Positions 1 to 6,797 of a stretch of 16,445 nt of DNA are shown here, piece after piece. Both the position numbers and the translations under genes were made by a program. The notes beneath the pieces were generated by a model that worked only from the letters and a program-made list of their open reading frames with translations, was not told where the DNA came from and made no database searches. Positions within the stretch are counted from its first letter, which is position 1. Each line of letters opens with the position of its first letter. The DNA is from an uncultured Burkholderiales bacterium (GTDB taxonomy: Bacteria > Pseudomonadota > Gammaproteobacteria > Burkholderiales > Thiobacillaceae). The stretch is taken from positions 1-16,445 of the forward strand of contig CALAMX010000145.1 in NCBI GenBank assembly GCA_937925755.1, given 5' to 3'.

Positions 1-2
1 AC

Positions 3-674
3 TTCACCTTGGACGGTAGCGGACCGGCGAAATTCGAGCCACCGCCGCGCTCACTCTGGCCACAGATCGCCTGGGAGGGGGCGGCAGGCGCCCGGCGGGT
101 AAACCTCGACACCCTCACCCGCGCCGAGGTCGCGCAGTGGCACGCGGGGGAGCGCCTGCTGCTCACCGGCCGGCTGCTGACCGGCCGCGACGCGGCGCAC
201 AAGCGACTCATCGACCTCATCGCGCGCGGCGCGCCCTTGCCGGTGGACCTCAACAACCGCTTCATTTACTACGTGGGGCCGGTGGACCCGGTCCCGGGTG
301 AGGCCGTGGGCCCTGCTGGCCCCACCACCGCGACCCGTATGGACAAGTTCACCGAGCCCCTGCTCGCCCACACCGGTCTGATCGGCATGATCGGCAAGGC
401 GGAGCGCGGTCCGGAGGCGATCGAGGCCATCCGCCGCTACGGTGCCGTCTATTGCATCGCCGTGGGTGGCGCGGCCTATCTGGTGTCCAAGGCCATCACT
501 TCGGCGCGGGTGTTGGCCTTTCCGGAACTCGGGATGGAGGCGATCTACGAGTTCGAGGTACGCGACATGCCGGTGACCGTGGCGGTCGACAGCCAGGGCC
601 AGTCCGTGCACGAAAGCGGGCCGCGCGAGTGGCGTGTCAAGATCGAGCGACTGCGCCGGACGCAGCAGAGTTAA
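3..674 (+). CDS. Class I fumarate hydratase, C-terminal (beta) part, 5' end outside window
   Basis: This is the C-terminal part of an iron-sulfur class I fumarase, which interconverts fumarate and malate in the TCA cycle in the cytoplasm. The visible roughly 223 residues include the family signatures LLTGRDAAHKRL, the PGEAVGPAGPTTATRMD stretch and GLIGMIGKAERG, followed by GAVYCIAVGGAAYLVSKAI. The frame is open to the left edge, and the apparent TTG start at 9 is only the first possible codon in the window. The sequence before the beta domain looks like the linker of the fused, roughly 500-residue form, so I infer a single-chain enzyme cut by the window; the N-terminal part with the cluster cysteines cannot be seen. 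L(+)-tartrate dehydratase beta subunit is a related alternative. No terminator is evident between its stop and the next promoter. Confidence 0.88.
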   Translation, partial: FTLDGSGPAKFEPPPRSLWPQIAWEGAAGARRVNLDTLTRAEVAQWHAGERLLLTGRLLTGRDAAHKRLIDLIARGAPLPVDLNNRFIYYVGPVDPVPGEAVGPAGPTTATRMDKFTEPLLAHTGLIGMIGKAERGPEAIEAIRRYGAVYCIAVGGAAYLVSKAITSARVLAFPELGMEAIYEFEVRDMPVTVAVDSQGQSVHESGPREWRVKIERLRRTQQS

Positions 675-691
675 AGCAAGTTCTAAAGTTT

Positions 692-720
692 TTGGTGTAA
701 TTACCGCAGTTTGCTAGAGT
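692..720 (+). promoter_or_regulatory. Candidate sigma70 promoter of the PBP7-type gene
   Basis: TTGGTG (692-697) and TAGAGT (715-720) are separated by exactly 17 bases, in an AT-richer patch between the fumarase stop and the endopeptidase start. Transcription would begin near 727, giving a leader of about 27 bases. Each hexamer matches the consensus at about four of six positions, so this is a plausible call and not a certain one. Confidence 0.45.
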
Positions 721-753
721 AGTCATAGGTCAAGTCAACTCCGCGCCACTCCC

Positions 754-1833
754 ATGCAAAGAGCCCTCGCCCTCGCATTGACCCTTCTGGCCATCCTTGC
801 CTTGCCCACGACCGCTCAGGCGCGCGAGCCTACACAGGGCGTGCGCGCGACCGCCAAGTCGGTGTCTGCATCACCCAAGCACGCGGTCAAGAAGAAGCTT
901 GCCACCAAACAGTCCCTTAGTACCAAGGCACACAAAAGGAAGACAGCGGGCATGGCCCTACAGCGTGCGGGTGCCAAGGCTCGGCACGTTGCGGCGCGGC
1001 CCCTGACGCTGGAAGACCTAACGGGCGAGCCCTATGACGGCGGCGAACTGACCCTACGTTCCGCCTCAGTCCTGGTGGTCGATCAGGCGACGGGAGAGGC
1101 GCTCTACGCCAAGAACCCAGACAGACCGGCTCCCATCGCCTCGATCACCAAGCTGATGACGGCCATGGTCACGCTCGATGCGGGTCTGCCGCTCGATGAA
1201 GAGATCACGATTGGCCCTGAGGACGTCGACCGGCTCAAGGGCACGCGCTCGCGATTGGCCCTGGGCACCACTCTCACGCGCGAGGCATTGCTGCACCTCG
1301 CCCTGATCGCCTCGGAAAACCGGGCGGCTGCCGCCTTGTCCAGAGCCTATCCCGGCGGGCGTCCCGCCTTCGTCGAGGCCATGAACCGCAAGGCGCGCCA
1401 GTTGGGCATGACCCATACCCACTTCGTCGACGGCACCGGGCTATCGAGCGAAAACCAATCCACTGCGGCAGACCTGGTCAAGCTGGTCGATGCTGCCTAT
1501 CGCTACCCGCTCATCCGTCGCATCTCCACCACCGGCAGCTATGATCTGCTCGTCCCTACCCGCAAACAAGTGCGCCATCTGGCCTTCAACAATACCAATC
1601 TGCTCACCCGTCGGGACGACTGGGAGATCGGCGTCTCCAAGACCGGCTACATCAACGAGGCCGGTCATTGCCTGGTCATGCAGGCCAAGATCGCCGAGCA
1701 GAAGGTGATCATCGTGCTGCTCGACTCCTGGGGCAAGCTCTCGCGCATCGGCGACGCCAACCGCATCCGCAAGTGGCTCGAATTCGGTGGCACCGGACGC
1801 CTGGCCAGCCGTTCGGGCAAGGCCTCGGTATGA
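754..1833 (+). CDS. pbpG: D-alanyl-D-alanine endopeptidase, PBP7/S11 family
   Basis: This is a periplasmic penicillin-binding protein of peptidase family S11 that cleaves D-Ala-meso-DAP cross-links in peptidoglycan. The 359 residues begin with a signal peptide (MQRALALALTLLAILALPTTAQA, cleavage near residue 23). A basic lysine/alanine-rich linker (about 27-85) follows, then the catalytic domain. The three active-site motifs are intact: S130-I-T-K133, S187-E-N189 and K296-T-G298. The lack of a long C-terminal domain and amphipathic anchor favours the PBP7 (PbpG) type over DacA-like carboxypeptidases. The start is chosen by the signal peptide; no good Shine-Dalgarno sequence precedes it. The gene appears monocistronic, with its own candidate promoter and a strong terminator 28 bases after the stop. 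The basic linker could hold the protein near anionic cell-wall polymers (inference). Confidence 0.92.
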   Translation: MQRALALALTLLAILALPTTAQAREPTQGVRATAKSVSASPKHAVKKKLATKQSLSTKAHKRKTAGMALQRAGAKARHVAARPLTLEDLTGEPYDGGELTLRSASVLVVDQATGEALYAKNPDRPAPIASITKLMTAMVTLDAGLPLDEEITIGPEDVDRLKGTRSRLALGTTLTREALLHLALIASENRAAAALSRAYPGGRPAFVEAMNRKARQLGMTHTHFVDGTGLSSENQSTAADLVKLVDAAYRYPLIRRISTTGSYDLLVPTRKQVRHLAFNNTNLLTRRDDWEIGVSKTGYINEAGHCLVMQAKIAEQKVIIVLLDSWGKLSRIGDANRIRKWLEFGGTGRLASRSGKASV

Positions 1834-1860
1834 ATTGACTCTGGTTGGAGAGGGTTGACA

Positions 1861-1883
1861 GGCGGCCTTGGGCCGCCTTTTTT
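1861..1883 (+). terminator. Rho-independent terminator after pbpG
   Basis: A perfect 7-bp stem GGCGGCC / GGCCGCC (1861-1867 with 1871-1877) has a TTG loop and is followed directly by six T residues (1878-1883). It lies 28 bases after the pbpG stop in the correct orientation. Confidence 0.93.
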
Positions 1884-1981
1884 GCGCGATTTTAAAGCGC
1901 TAAGGCCCCATCCAGTGGGATTGATGCAACGGGTGCGATGGCGCAATAACCGGACATGCCGGCATGCAAGACGGGTGATCC

Positions 1982-2024
1982 TTGACAAGAATCAATGTTT
2001 TTGCTCCGCAGATAAAAGTAACAT
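1982..2024 (+). promoter_or_regulatory. FNR/CRP-family-like box with possible -10, orphan
   Basis: TTGACAAGAATCAA (1982-1995) matches the FNR/ANR consensus TTGAT-N4-ATCAA at nine of ten fixed positions. TAACAT (2019-2024) is a weak -10 candidate at roughly the class II spacing (box centre about 41 bases before a start near 2030). No + strand protein gene follows, so any transcript would enter the palindromic element. A nine-of-ten match is expected about 0.5 times by chance in a window this size, so the box alone proves little. TTGACA could also act as an ordinary -35. Confidence 0.3.
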
Positions 2025-2091
2025 GCTGCCGTGCGGCAGGGTGCGTGGTTTCAACCTAAAAACCGCAGTTGAACGGGCCCGAAGGGTGGTT

Positions 2092-2274
2092 CAAGCGGGT
2101 GTCTGGCTTGACACGACGACGCCGCAGGGTCGCTCCCTGCAAGGAGGCGCGAAAACGAGCCCGGTAGACTTTCCAAACGACCGGGCGAGTTTCGTCGCAG
2201 ACAAAACGAGCCCGGTAGACTTTCCAAACGACCGGGCGAGTTTCGTCGCAGACACAAAGCCAGACGCCCGCTTG
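2092..2274. repeat. Inner 18-bp inverted repeat enclosing the tandem hairpins
   Basis: The arm at 2092-2109 (CAAGCGGGTGTCTGGCTT) pairs with 2257-2274 (AAGCCAGACGCCCGCTTG) at 17 of 18 positions; the one mismatch becomes a G-U pair in a + strand RNA. Further pairs, partly wobble, extend outward to 2086/2280. The arms enclose a GCAGGG hairpin (2124-2140) and both 51-base units. Confidence 0.88.
2152..2253. repeat. Two identical 51-base tandem units, each a hairpin
   Basis: Units at 2152-2202 and 2203-2253 are identical over all 51 bases. Each folds as GCCCGGT / ACCGGGC (2159-2165 with 2180-2186 in unit 1) around a 14-base loop. The stem continues as AAAC / GTTT across a symmetric GA/GA internal loop (2157-2158 with 2187-2188), which is a tandem G-A mismatch. 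The unit length is a multiple of three, which keeps spurious frames open on both strands. Complete identity points to a recent duplication or active homogenisation. Confidence 0.95.
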
Positions 2275-2566
2275 GGCCGCACCAGCCCGCAGGGCGCAGG
2301 ACAGCACGCAGTGCGGGTCCCGAGCACAGCGAGGGATGGGCCGAAGGCCCACAAAGCGGGTTGTTGCGGGCTCACCCTGCGGGTGTGTCGTATCGAGGCC
2401 ACATACTCAATGGATTCATGACGTTGCAACACAAAAAAGCGGTCAACTGCGGTTTTTAGGTTAAACGTCTGACCGGTCTTGGCGATGAGCAAAGGAAGCA
2501 TGGGCTGCGAAATGGCAAGGGATGGGCGCTACCTGGATATTTCACCCAAAGCCAGCCCCGCCTCAA

Positions 2567-2586
2567 TAGGTCGTTCTAGGTCGTTC
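2567..2586. repeat. 10-base direct duplication
   Basis: TAGGTCGTTC occurs twice head to tail at 2567-2576 and 2577-2586, about 100 bases right of the inverted-repeat element. It looks like a slippage duplication; no function is suggested. Confidence 0.8.
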
Positions 2587-2671
2587 GACAGTCGCCGGCC
2601 AGGGCTGAGGGGGCCTAGGCGGGCTGTTGCCACACAGGCTACAGCCATGCCATTACCCAATGGTCGGCGTG

Positions 2672-3559
2672 CTAGCGGCTATGGAGATTGAGCCGATAGA
2701 CCTTGCCCTCCAGCATGGCTGGGACCCACAACCGCGTCCCGTCCAGCGTGAGGTCAGCCGGCCCCGCCATGACCGGTGCGCGCATCTGGGTCACCTCGCC
2801 GGTGCGGGCGTCCACCCAATGCAACACTCCGGCCGGCTCGAAACGGACCCAGTTGCTGACGATGTAACGCTGGCCACCCAGGCCGACCACCCCGTCGAGA
2901 TAGCCCGGCGGCGTGATCTCGAAGGTCCGGATCAGTTTGGCCTGGTTACCCGTGAGCCGATACTGCCGCAGCATGCCGTTGGGTCTGTCGTCACTACCCC
3001 ATTCCGCTATGGTGAGGACCTGGCCGTCGAGCGCCAGGCCATTGGGACCACGCGGTGGCGTGTCGAACTGCAATTCCTCATAGCGCGGCTGTTGCGTGTG
3101 GATCACATAGACCTTGTTCTGATCCGTAGCCGAGAGCAGCAGCCGGTGACCGCTGAAGGCGGCGAAGGCGTTCAGAAAGCGCACCCCCGTGGCGGAGAGA
3201 TCCAACTCATACACCTGGCGACCATCGCTGAGACGCCAACCCAACACACGGTCGATGTCTGCCACGTAGAGCACGCCGTTTTGGACGACCATGCCCTTGG
3301 GGGCGTTCAACCCGCTCTTCCACTTGAGCTCGCGCAGATTGCCCTGGCGGTCGAGCCGGGAGATGAACCCATCACCGTCTTTGGTGAACGGTTCCAGCTT
3401 TTCGCCCACGTTCGAGACGAAGACGGAATCCCCCGCCGCGACCACGCTCTCGGGCGAGGCGAAGCCGGTAATCACCTTGTCGAGTACGGCGCCAGCCGCC
3501 CAGGCCGATGATGTTACGACCGAGGCAAGCATGAAGAGGACGATACGCAAGCGACACAT
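2672..3559 (-). CDS. Secreted SMP-30/NHL-like beta-propeller protein, function unknown
   Basis: This 295-residue protein has a signal peptide (MCRLRIVLFMLASVVTSSAWA, cleavage near residue 21-22) and a beta-propeller body of the SMP-30/gluconolactonase or NHL-repeat type. Repeating blade-like patterns include GFASPESVV, LNAPKGMVVQNGVLYVADIDRV, GPNGLALDGQVLTIAEWG and GPADLTLDGTRLWVPAMLEGKVYRL. It should act in the periplasm, binding or hydrolysing a small molecule or binding protein; the substrate cannot be read from the sequence. The start at 3559 is chosen over an upstream frame opening at 3598 because GGAGGT (3565-3570) stands five bases before this ATG and the signal peptide begins exactly here. 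It follows secF after 35 bases on the same strand and is probably co-transcribed. No T-rich terminator follows the stop. Confidence 0.8.
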   Translation of the reverse strand: MCRLRIVLFMLASVVTSSAWAAGAVLDKVITGFASPESVVAAGDSVFVSNVGEKLEPFTKDGDGFISRLDRQGNLRELKWKSGLNAPKGMVVQNGVLYVADIDRVLGWRLSDGRQVYELDLSATGVRFLNAFAAFSGHRLLLSATDQNKVYVIHTQQPRYEELQFDTPPRGPNGLALDGQVLTIAEWGSDDRPNGMLRQYRLTGNQAKLIRTFEITPPGYLDGVVGLGGQRYIVSNWVRFEPAGVLHWVDARTGEVTQMRAPVMAGPADLTLDGTRLWVPAMLEGKVYRLNLHSR

Positions 3560-3594
3560 GGCAGACCTCCACGATAGCGCGCGGCACAGCAGGT

Positions 3595-4530
3595 TCAAAC
3601 CACCGCCCCGCTCTCAGGCCTAGGCGGCTTGATGAAGTCCTCCCGCGACACCCCCAGCCACAGGACGATGGGGCTTGCCACCAACACCGAGGAATAGGTG
3701 CCCACCACGATGCCGATGGCCAGCGCCATGGCGAAACCCCAGAGCACCTCACCGCCAAAGAACAGGATGGCCAAGACCACCATCAAGGTGGTGCCGCTGG
3801 TGATGACGGTACGCGACAGGGTGGCGGTCTTGGCGTTGTCCATGATGGCGGCCACATCGGTCATGCGCGTCTTGCGGAAGTTTTCGCGGATACGGTCGAA
3901 CACCACCACCGTGTCGTTGACCGAATAGCCCAACACGGCAAGGATCGCCGCCAGCACGGTGAGCGAAAACTCCCATTGGAAGGCGGACCAAACGCCCAGC
4001 ACGATGAAGATGTCGTGTGCCGTGGCGAAGATGGCGCCGACGGCGAAGCGCCACTCGAAGCGCAGAGCCAAGTAGATGACGATGCCGATGGAGACCACCA
4101 AGAGCGCCAGAGATCCATCCTCGAACAGTTCGCGCCCCACCTGCGGGCCGACGAACTCCACCCGGCGCAGTTCAGCCTGCGGCACCTGCGCCCGCAGCAC
4201 GACGATCACCCGCTCCGAGAGTTGCGCCGAGGTCACGCCCGGCTTGACCGGCAGGCGGATGAGCACGTCGCTGGCGCGCCCGAAGGTCTGCACCTGGGCG
4301 TCGCCATAGCCGTTCTTGGCCAGATGTGCGCGTATGGCCGGGATGTCGGCGGCACCGGGGTAGCCGATCTCCATCACCGTGCCGCCGGTGAAATCCACCC
4401 CCAGGTTGAGCCCGCGGGTGGCGAGCAGGACGACCGAGCCTATGATCAAGGCCACCGAGAAGAAGATGGTGCTGCGCGCCCAGCGCATGAAGGGGATGTC
4501 GCGCTTGAGGCGGAAGAGTTCGAGGCTCAT
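3595..4530 (-). CDS. secF: Protein translocase subunit SecF
   Basis: SecF is an inner-membrane accessory subunit of the Sec translocon. With SecD it uses the proton gradient to help pull proteins into the periplasm. The 311 residues match the usual size. After a cytoplasmic N-terminus comes TM1 (about 20-38), then the family motif GLNLGVDFTGGTVMEIGYPG (from about residue 40), a periplasmic P4 domain, and five C-terminal membrane segments containing LGYSVNDTVVVFDRIREN. The next gene upstream, secD, ends 10 bases before this start, so the two are co-transcribed. Confidence 0.97.
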   Translation of the reverse strand: MSLELFRLKRDIPFMRWARSTIFFSVALIIGSVVLLATRGLNLGVDFTGGTVMEIGYPGAADIPAIRAHLAKNGYGDAQVQTFGRASDVLIRLPVKPGVTSAQLSERVIVVLRAQVPQAELRRVEFVGPQVGRELFEDGSLALLVVSIGIVIYLALRFEWRFAVGAIFATAHDIFIVLGVWSAFQWEFSLTVLAAILAVLGYSVNDTVVVFDRIRENFRKTRMTDVAAIMDNAKTATLSRTVITSGTTLMVVLAILFFGGEVLWGFAMALAIGIVVGTYSSVLVASPIVLWLGVSREDFIKPPRPESGAVV

Positions 4531-4540
4531 GTCGGACCCT

Positions 4541-6370
4541 TTAGATCGAGACCTTGGTCAGACGCTTGGCGCGACCATAAGTCAGGTTGACCATTGCACG
4601 CGAGACCATCACCGCGCTGAACATGGAGGTGAGGATGCCCAGGCAGAGCACCACGGCAAACCCGCGCACCGGCCCGGAACCCAGCCAGAACAGGGCAATG
4701 CCGGCGATCAGCGTGGTGATGTTGGCATCCAGGATGGTGTCCCAGGCCCGCTCGTAACCGGCGGCGATGGCCGCCTGCGGGCTCATGCCGTTGCGCAGTT
4801 CCTCGCGGATGCGCTCGGCGATCAGTACGTTGGCGTCGATGGCCATGCCTAGGGTCAGCGCGATGCCGGCAATACCCGGCAGAGTCAACGTGGCCTGCAA
4901 CATGGATAGCAGGGCCACGAGGAGGCAGAGGTTGGTGGCCAGTGCCAGGATGGAGATGAGGCCAAAGAACCGATAGTAGATCACCATGAACACGGCCACG
5001 GCGGCGAAGCCGTAAAGGGTGGCGTTGAAGCCTTTCTCGATGTTGTCACGGCCCAAGCTGGGGCCGACGGTGCGCTCTTCGACGATCTCCATCGGCGCGG
5101 CCAGGGCTCCGGCGCGCAGTAGCAAGGCCACGTCGCGCGCCTCCTCGGTGGAGTCCATGCCCGTGATCTGCACACGCCCGCCGCCGATCTCTTCGCGGAT
5201 CACGGGGGCGGTGACCACCTCAGTCTTGCCCTTTTCGATGAGCAGGATGGCCATGCGGCGGCCCACGTTCTCACGTGTGACGTTCTTGAAGATGCGCGCC
5301 CCGCGGCCATCCAAGTTGATGTGCACGGCCGGCTGGTTGTTCTGGTCGAAGCCGGCCTGGGCATCGGTGATGTATTCGCCGGTGAGCACCACGCTCTTCT
5401 TCACCAAGATGGGCTGGCCATTGCGTTCGTAGTAGAGTTCGTCGCCGAAGGGAACCTGACCGCTCGCCACGGCTGCCTGCACGCGCGCCGGGTCCTGCAT
5501 GGCCTCCTCGTCGACCATGCGGATCTCCAGGGTGGCGGTGCGGCCGAGGATCTCCTTCGCCTTGGCGGTGTCCTGCACACCCGGCAACTGCACCACCACG
5601 CGGTCCACACCCTGCTGCTGGATCACCGGCTCGGCCACGCCCAGCTCGTTGACCCGGTTGCGCAGGGTAAGCAGGTTCTGCTGCAGGGCGTTTTCCTGGA
5701 CCTTCACCTGGGCCGCTTTGCTCAAGGTGACGGTGAGCAGAAACTCCTCGCCGCTCGCGCCCTCACGCAGCTCCAGTTCGGGGTAGGCGCGCGCGATCGC
5801 CTGGCGCGCCTCGTCGCGGGCGGCGGCCTCACGAAAGCGCAGCGTCACCACGTCGCGTTCGCGCGTGAGATGGGCGTAGCGGATCTTTTTCTCCCGCAGC
5901 AGCGTGCGGATGTCGCCCTGATAGCGCTCGGCAGCGCGCTCGAGCGCGCGCGGCATGTCCACCTGCAGCAGGAAGTGCACACCGCCGCGTAGGTCCAAGC
6001 CCAGGTACATGGGCAGGGCCCCGATCGAGGCGAGCCACTGCGGTGAGGCGGAAAGCAGATTGAGCGCCACGGTATAACCTTGCCCCAGCGCCTGTTGCAG
6101 CACGTCTTTGGCCTTGATCTGGGTGTCGGTGTCGGCGAAACGCAGCTTGATGCTGCGCTCATCCTGGGTGATGCCCGTGGGTTTGAGCCCCACCTGCGCG
6201 AGCGCCTGCTCCACCCGCTCAAGCAGGGTGCTGTCCACCTTTTGCGTCGTGCGCACCGGCGCAACCTGCACGGCCGGCACCTCGCCGTAGAAATTGGGCA
6301 GGGTGTAGATGAGCCCGATCGCCAGGGCAAGGGCGATGACGACGTATTTCCAGAGCGGGTAGCGGTTCAT
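4541..6370 (-). CDS. secD: Protein translocase subunit SecD
   Basis: SecD partners SecF in the inner membrane and its large periplasmic P1 domain contacts the emerging preprotein. The 609 residues are close to the E. coli length. TM1 lies at about 8-27, and the LGLDLRGGVHFLLQVDMP motif is near residues 123-140. The P1 domain follows, with NRVNELGVAEPVIQQQG and VVQLPGVQD. Five further membrane helices (about 450-595) contain GMAIDANVLIAERIREE, with conserved Asp512 and Asn514 implicated in proton use in this family. No strong Shine-Dalgarno precedes the ATG; a GC-rich hairpin lies in the 67-base gap after yajC. Confidence 0.97.
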   Translation of the reverse strand: MNRYPLWKYVVIALALAIGLIYTLPNFYGEVPAVQVAPVRTTQKVDSTLLERVEQALAQVGLKPTGITQDERSIKLRFADTDTQIKAKDVLQQALGQGYTVALNLLSASPQWLASIGALPMYLGLDLRGGVHFLLQVDMPRALERAAERYQGDIRTLLREKKIRYAHLTRERDVVTLRFREAAARDEARQAIARAYPELELREGASGEEFLLTVTLSKAAQVKVQENALQQNLLTLRNRVNELGVAEPVIQQQGVDRVVVQLPGVQDTAKAKEILGRTATLEIRMVDEEAMQDPARVQAAVASGQVPFGDELYYERNGQPILVKKSVVLTGEYITDAQAGFDQNNQPAVHINLDGRGARIFKNVTRENVGRRMAILLIEKGKTEVVTAPVIREEIGGGRVQITGMDSTEEARDVALLLRAGALAAPMEIVEERTVGPSLGRDNIEKGFNATLYGFAAVAVFMVIYYRFFGLISILALATNLCLLVALLSMLQATLTLPGIAGIALTLGMAIDANVLIAERIREELRNGMSPQAAIAAGYERAWDTILDANITTLIAGIALFWLGSGPVRGFAVVLCLGILTSMFSAVMVSRAMVNLTYGRAKRLTKVSI

Positions 6371-6406
6371 TTTTTCGGGCTGGGTGTGCCGGAAGGGGTT
6401 GGCGAT

Positions 6407-6430
6407 GGCGAGGCAGGATGGCGCCTCGCC
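6407..6430 (-). other. GC-rich hairpin between yajC and secD
   Basis: GGCGAGGC (6407-6414) and GCCTCGCC (6423-6430) form a perfect 8-bp stem with an 8-base loop in the leader of secD, on the transcribed strand. No T-run follows it, so it is not an intrinsic terminator. It could be an mRNA stability or processing point that adjusts YajC relative to SecDF (inference). Confidence 0.5.
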
Positions 6431-6437
6431 CCGCCTT

Positions 6438-6758
6438 TCACTGCATGTCTTTCATCGTTCCCTTGGGCAAGACGGCCTGCACGGCGGCGCGCTGGAAGAC
6501 GGTGTGCACGCCCTTGGCGATCTCCAGGGTGACATACTGCTCCTTGAGATCGACGACGCGGCCGAGTTGACCACCGGAGGTGATCACCTCGTCGCCCTTC
6601 TGCAAGGCCTCCTGCATCTTGCGCTGCTCCTTGGCGCGCTTCATCTGCGGCCGGATGATGAGGAACCAGAAGATGACGAAGATGACGATGAGCGGCAAAA
6701 AGCTCAGCAAGGGGTCCGGCTGCTCGGCCGGCGCGGCATAGGCAGGGGGTATCAGCAT
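6438..6758 (-). CDS. yajC: Sec translocon accessory protein YajC
   Basis: YajC is a small inner-membrane protein that co-purifies with SecDF. The 106 residues show a short N-terminal stretch, one membrane helix (about 18-37, LLSFLPLIVIFVIFWFLIIRP) and the family hallmark RPQMKRAKEQRKMQEALQKGDEVITSGGQLGRVV, ending in a small cytoplasmic beta domain. A Shine-Dalgarno sequence TGGAG lies about eight bases before the ATG. Gaps of 39 bases to tgt and 67 to secD on one strand support a single transcript. Confidence 0.97.
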   Translation of the reverse strand: MLIPPAYAAPAEQPDPLLSFLPLIVIFVIFWFLIIRPQMKRAKEQRKMQEALQKGDEVITSGGQLGRVVDLKEQYVTLEIAKGVHTVFQRAAVQAVLPKGTMKDMQ

Positions 6759-6797
6759 GTGATCACTCCAGCGTTAAACCCTGCGATTCTAGCACGC

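Larger units (their letters stand above)
2048..2466. mobile_element. MITE-like element with 20-bp perfect terminal inverted repeats, no transposase
   Basis: The segment 2053-2072 (starts AACCTAAAAACC, ends GCAGTTGA) is repeated as its exact reverse complement at 2443-2462. The match extends imperfectly outward on both sides (GTTTC / AAAC), giving about 419 bases in all. The inside is almost wholly palindromic: hairpins at 2124-2140 (GCAGGG/CCCTGC), two tandem 51-base units, 2285-2295 (GCCC-GCA-GGGC), 2304-2314 (GCAC-GCA-GTGC), 2337-2351 (TGGGCC-GAA-GGCCCA) and 2373-2385 (CACCC-TGC-GGGTG). No target-site duplication is visible next to the 20-bp repeats, and no transposase fragment is recognisable. 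It sits in a neutral tail-to-tail gap. The best reading is a non-autonomous element mobilised in trans; a structured RNA locus is the alternative. Confidence 0.7.
1834..2671. other. 838-base tail-to-tail intergenic region without a supported gene
   Basis: This gap lies between the ends of two convergent genes. It holds the pbpG terminator, an FNR-like box with a possible -10, and an inverted-repeat element of about 410-420 bases. Its right part (2467-2671) has only weak structure: a 10-base direct duplication, an imperfect GGCTGT/ACAGCC hairpin (2622-2646) and a CCATT/AATGG hairpin (2650-2663) without a T-run. Open frames here are on both strands and overlap the palindromic repeats; none has a recognisable family, a convincing start or codon bias, so I call no gene. 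Confidence 0.75.

Noticed and set aside
2152..2253. Possible CRISPR array
   Set aside because: Two directly abutting identical 51-base units have no spacers between them, and no cas gene is present.
1855..2421. 188-codon open frame on the + strand across the repeat region, with rivals on the - strand
   Set aside because: The 51-base units are a multiple of three and the region is GC-rich, so several frames on both strands stay open. The translation is low in complexity around the repeats, matches no family I know and starts within the pbpG terminator area.
2048..2466. Retron, integron attC or group II intron interpretation of the element
   Set aside because: No reverse transcriptase or integrase is nearby, the ends do not carry attC core sites, and no intron domain V-like hairpin is recognisable.
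2627..3511. 294-codon + strand frame opposite the beta-propeller gene
   Set aside because: It is antisense to a gene with a signal peptide, a strong Shine-Dalgarno and recognisable propeller repeats; its translation shows no domain.
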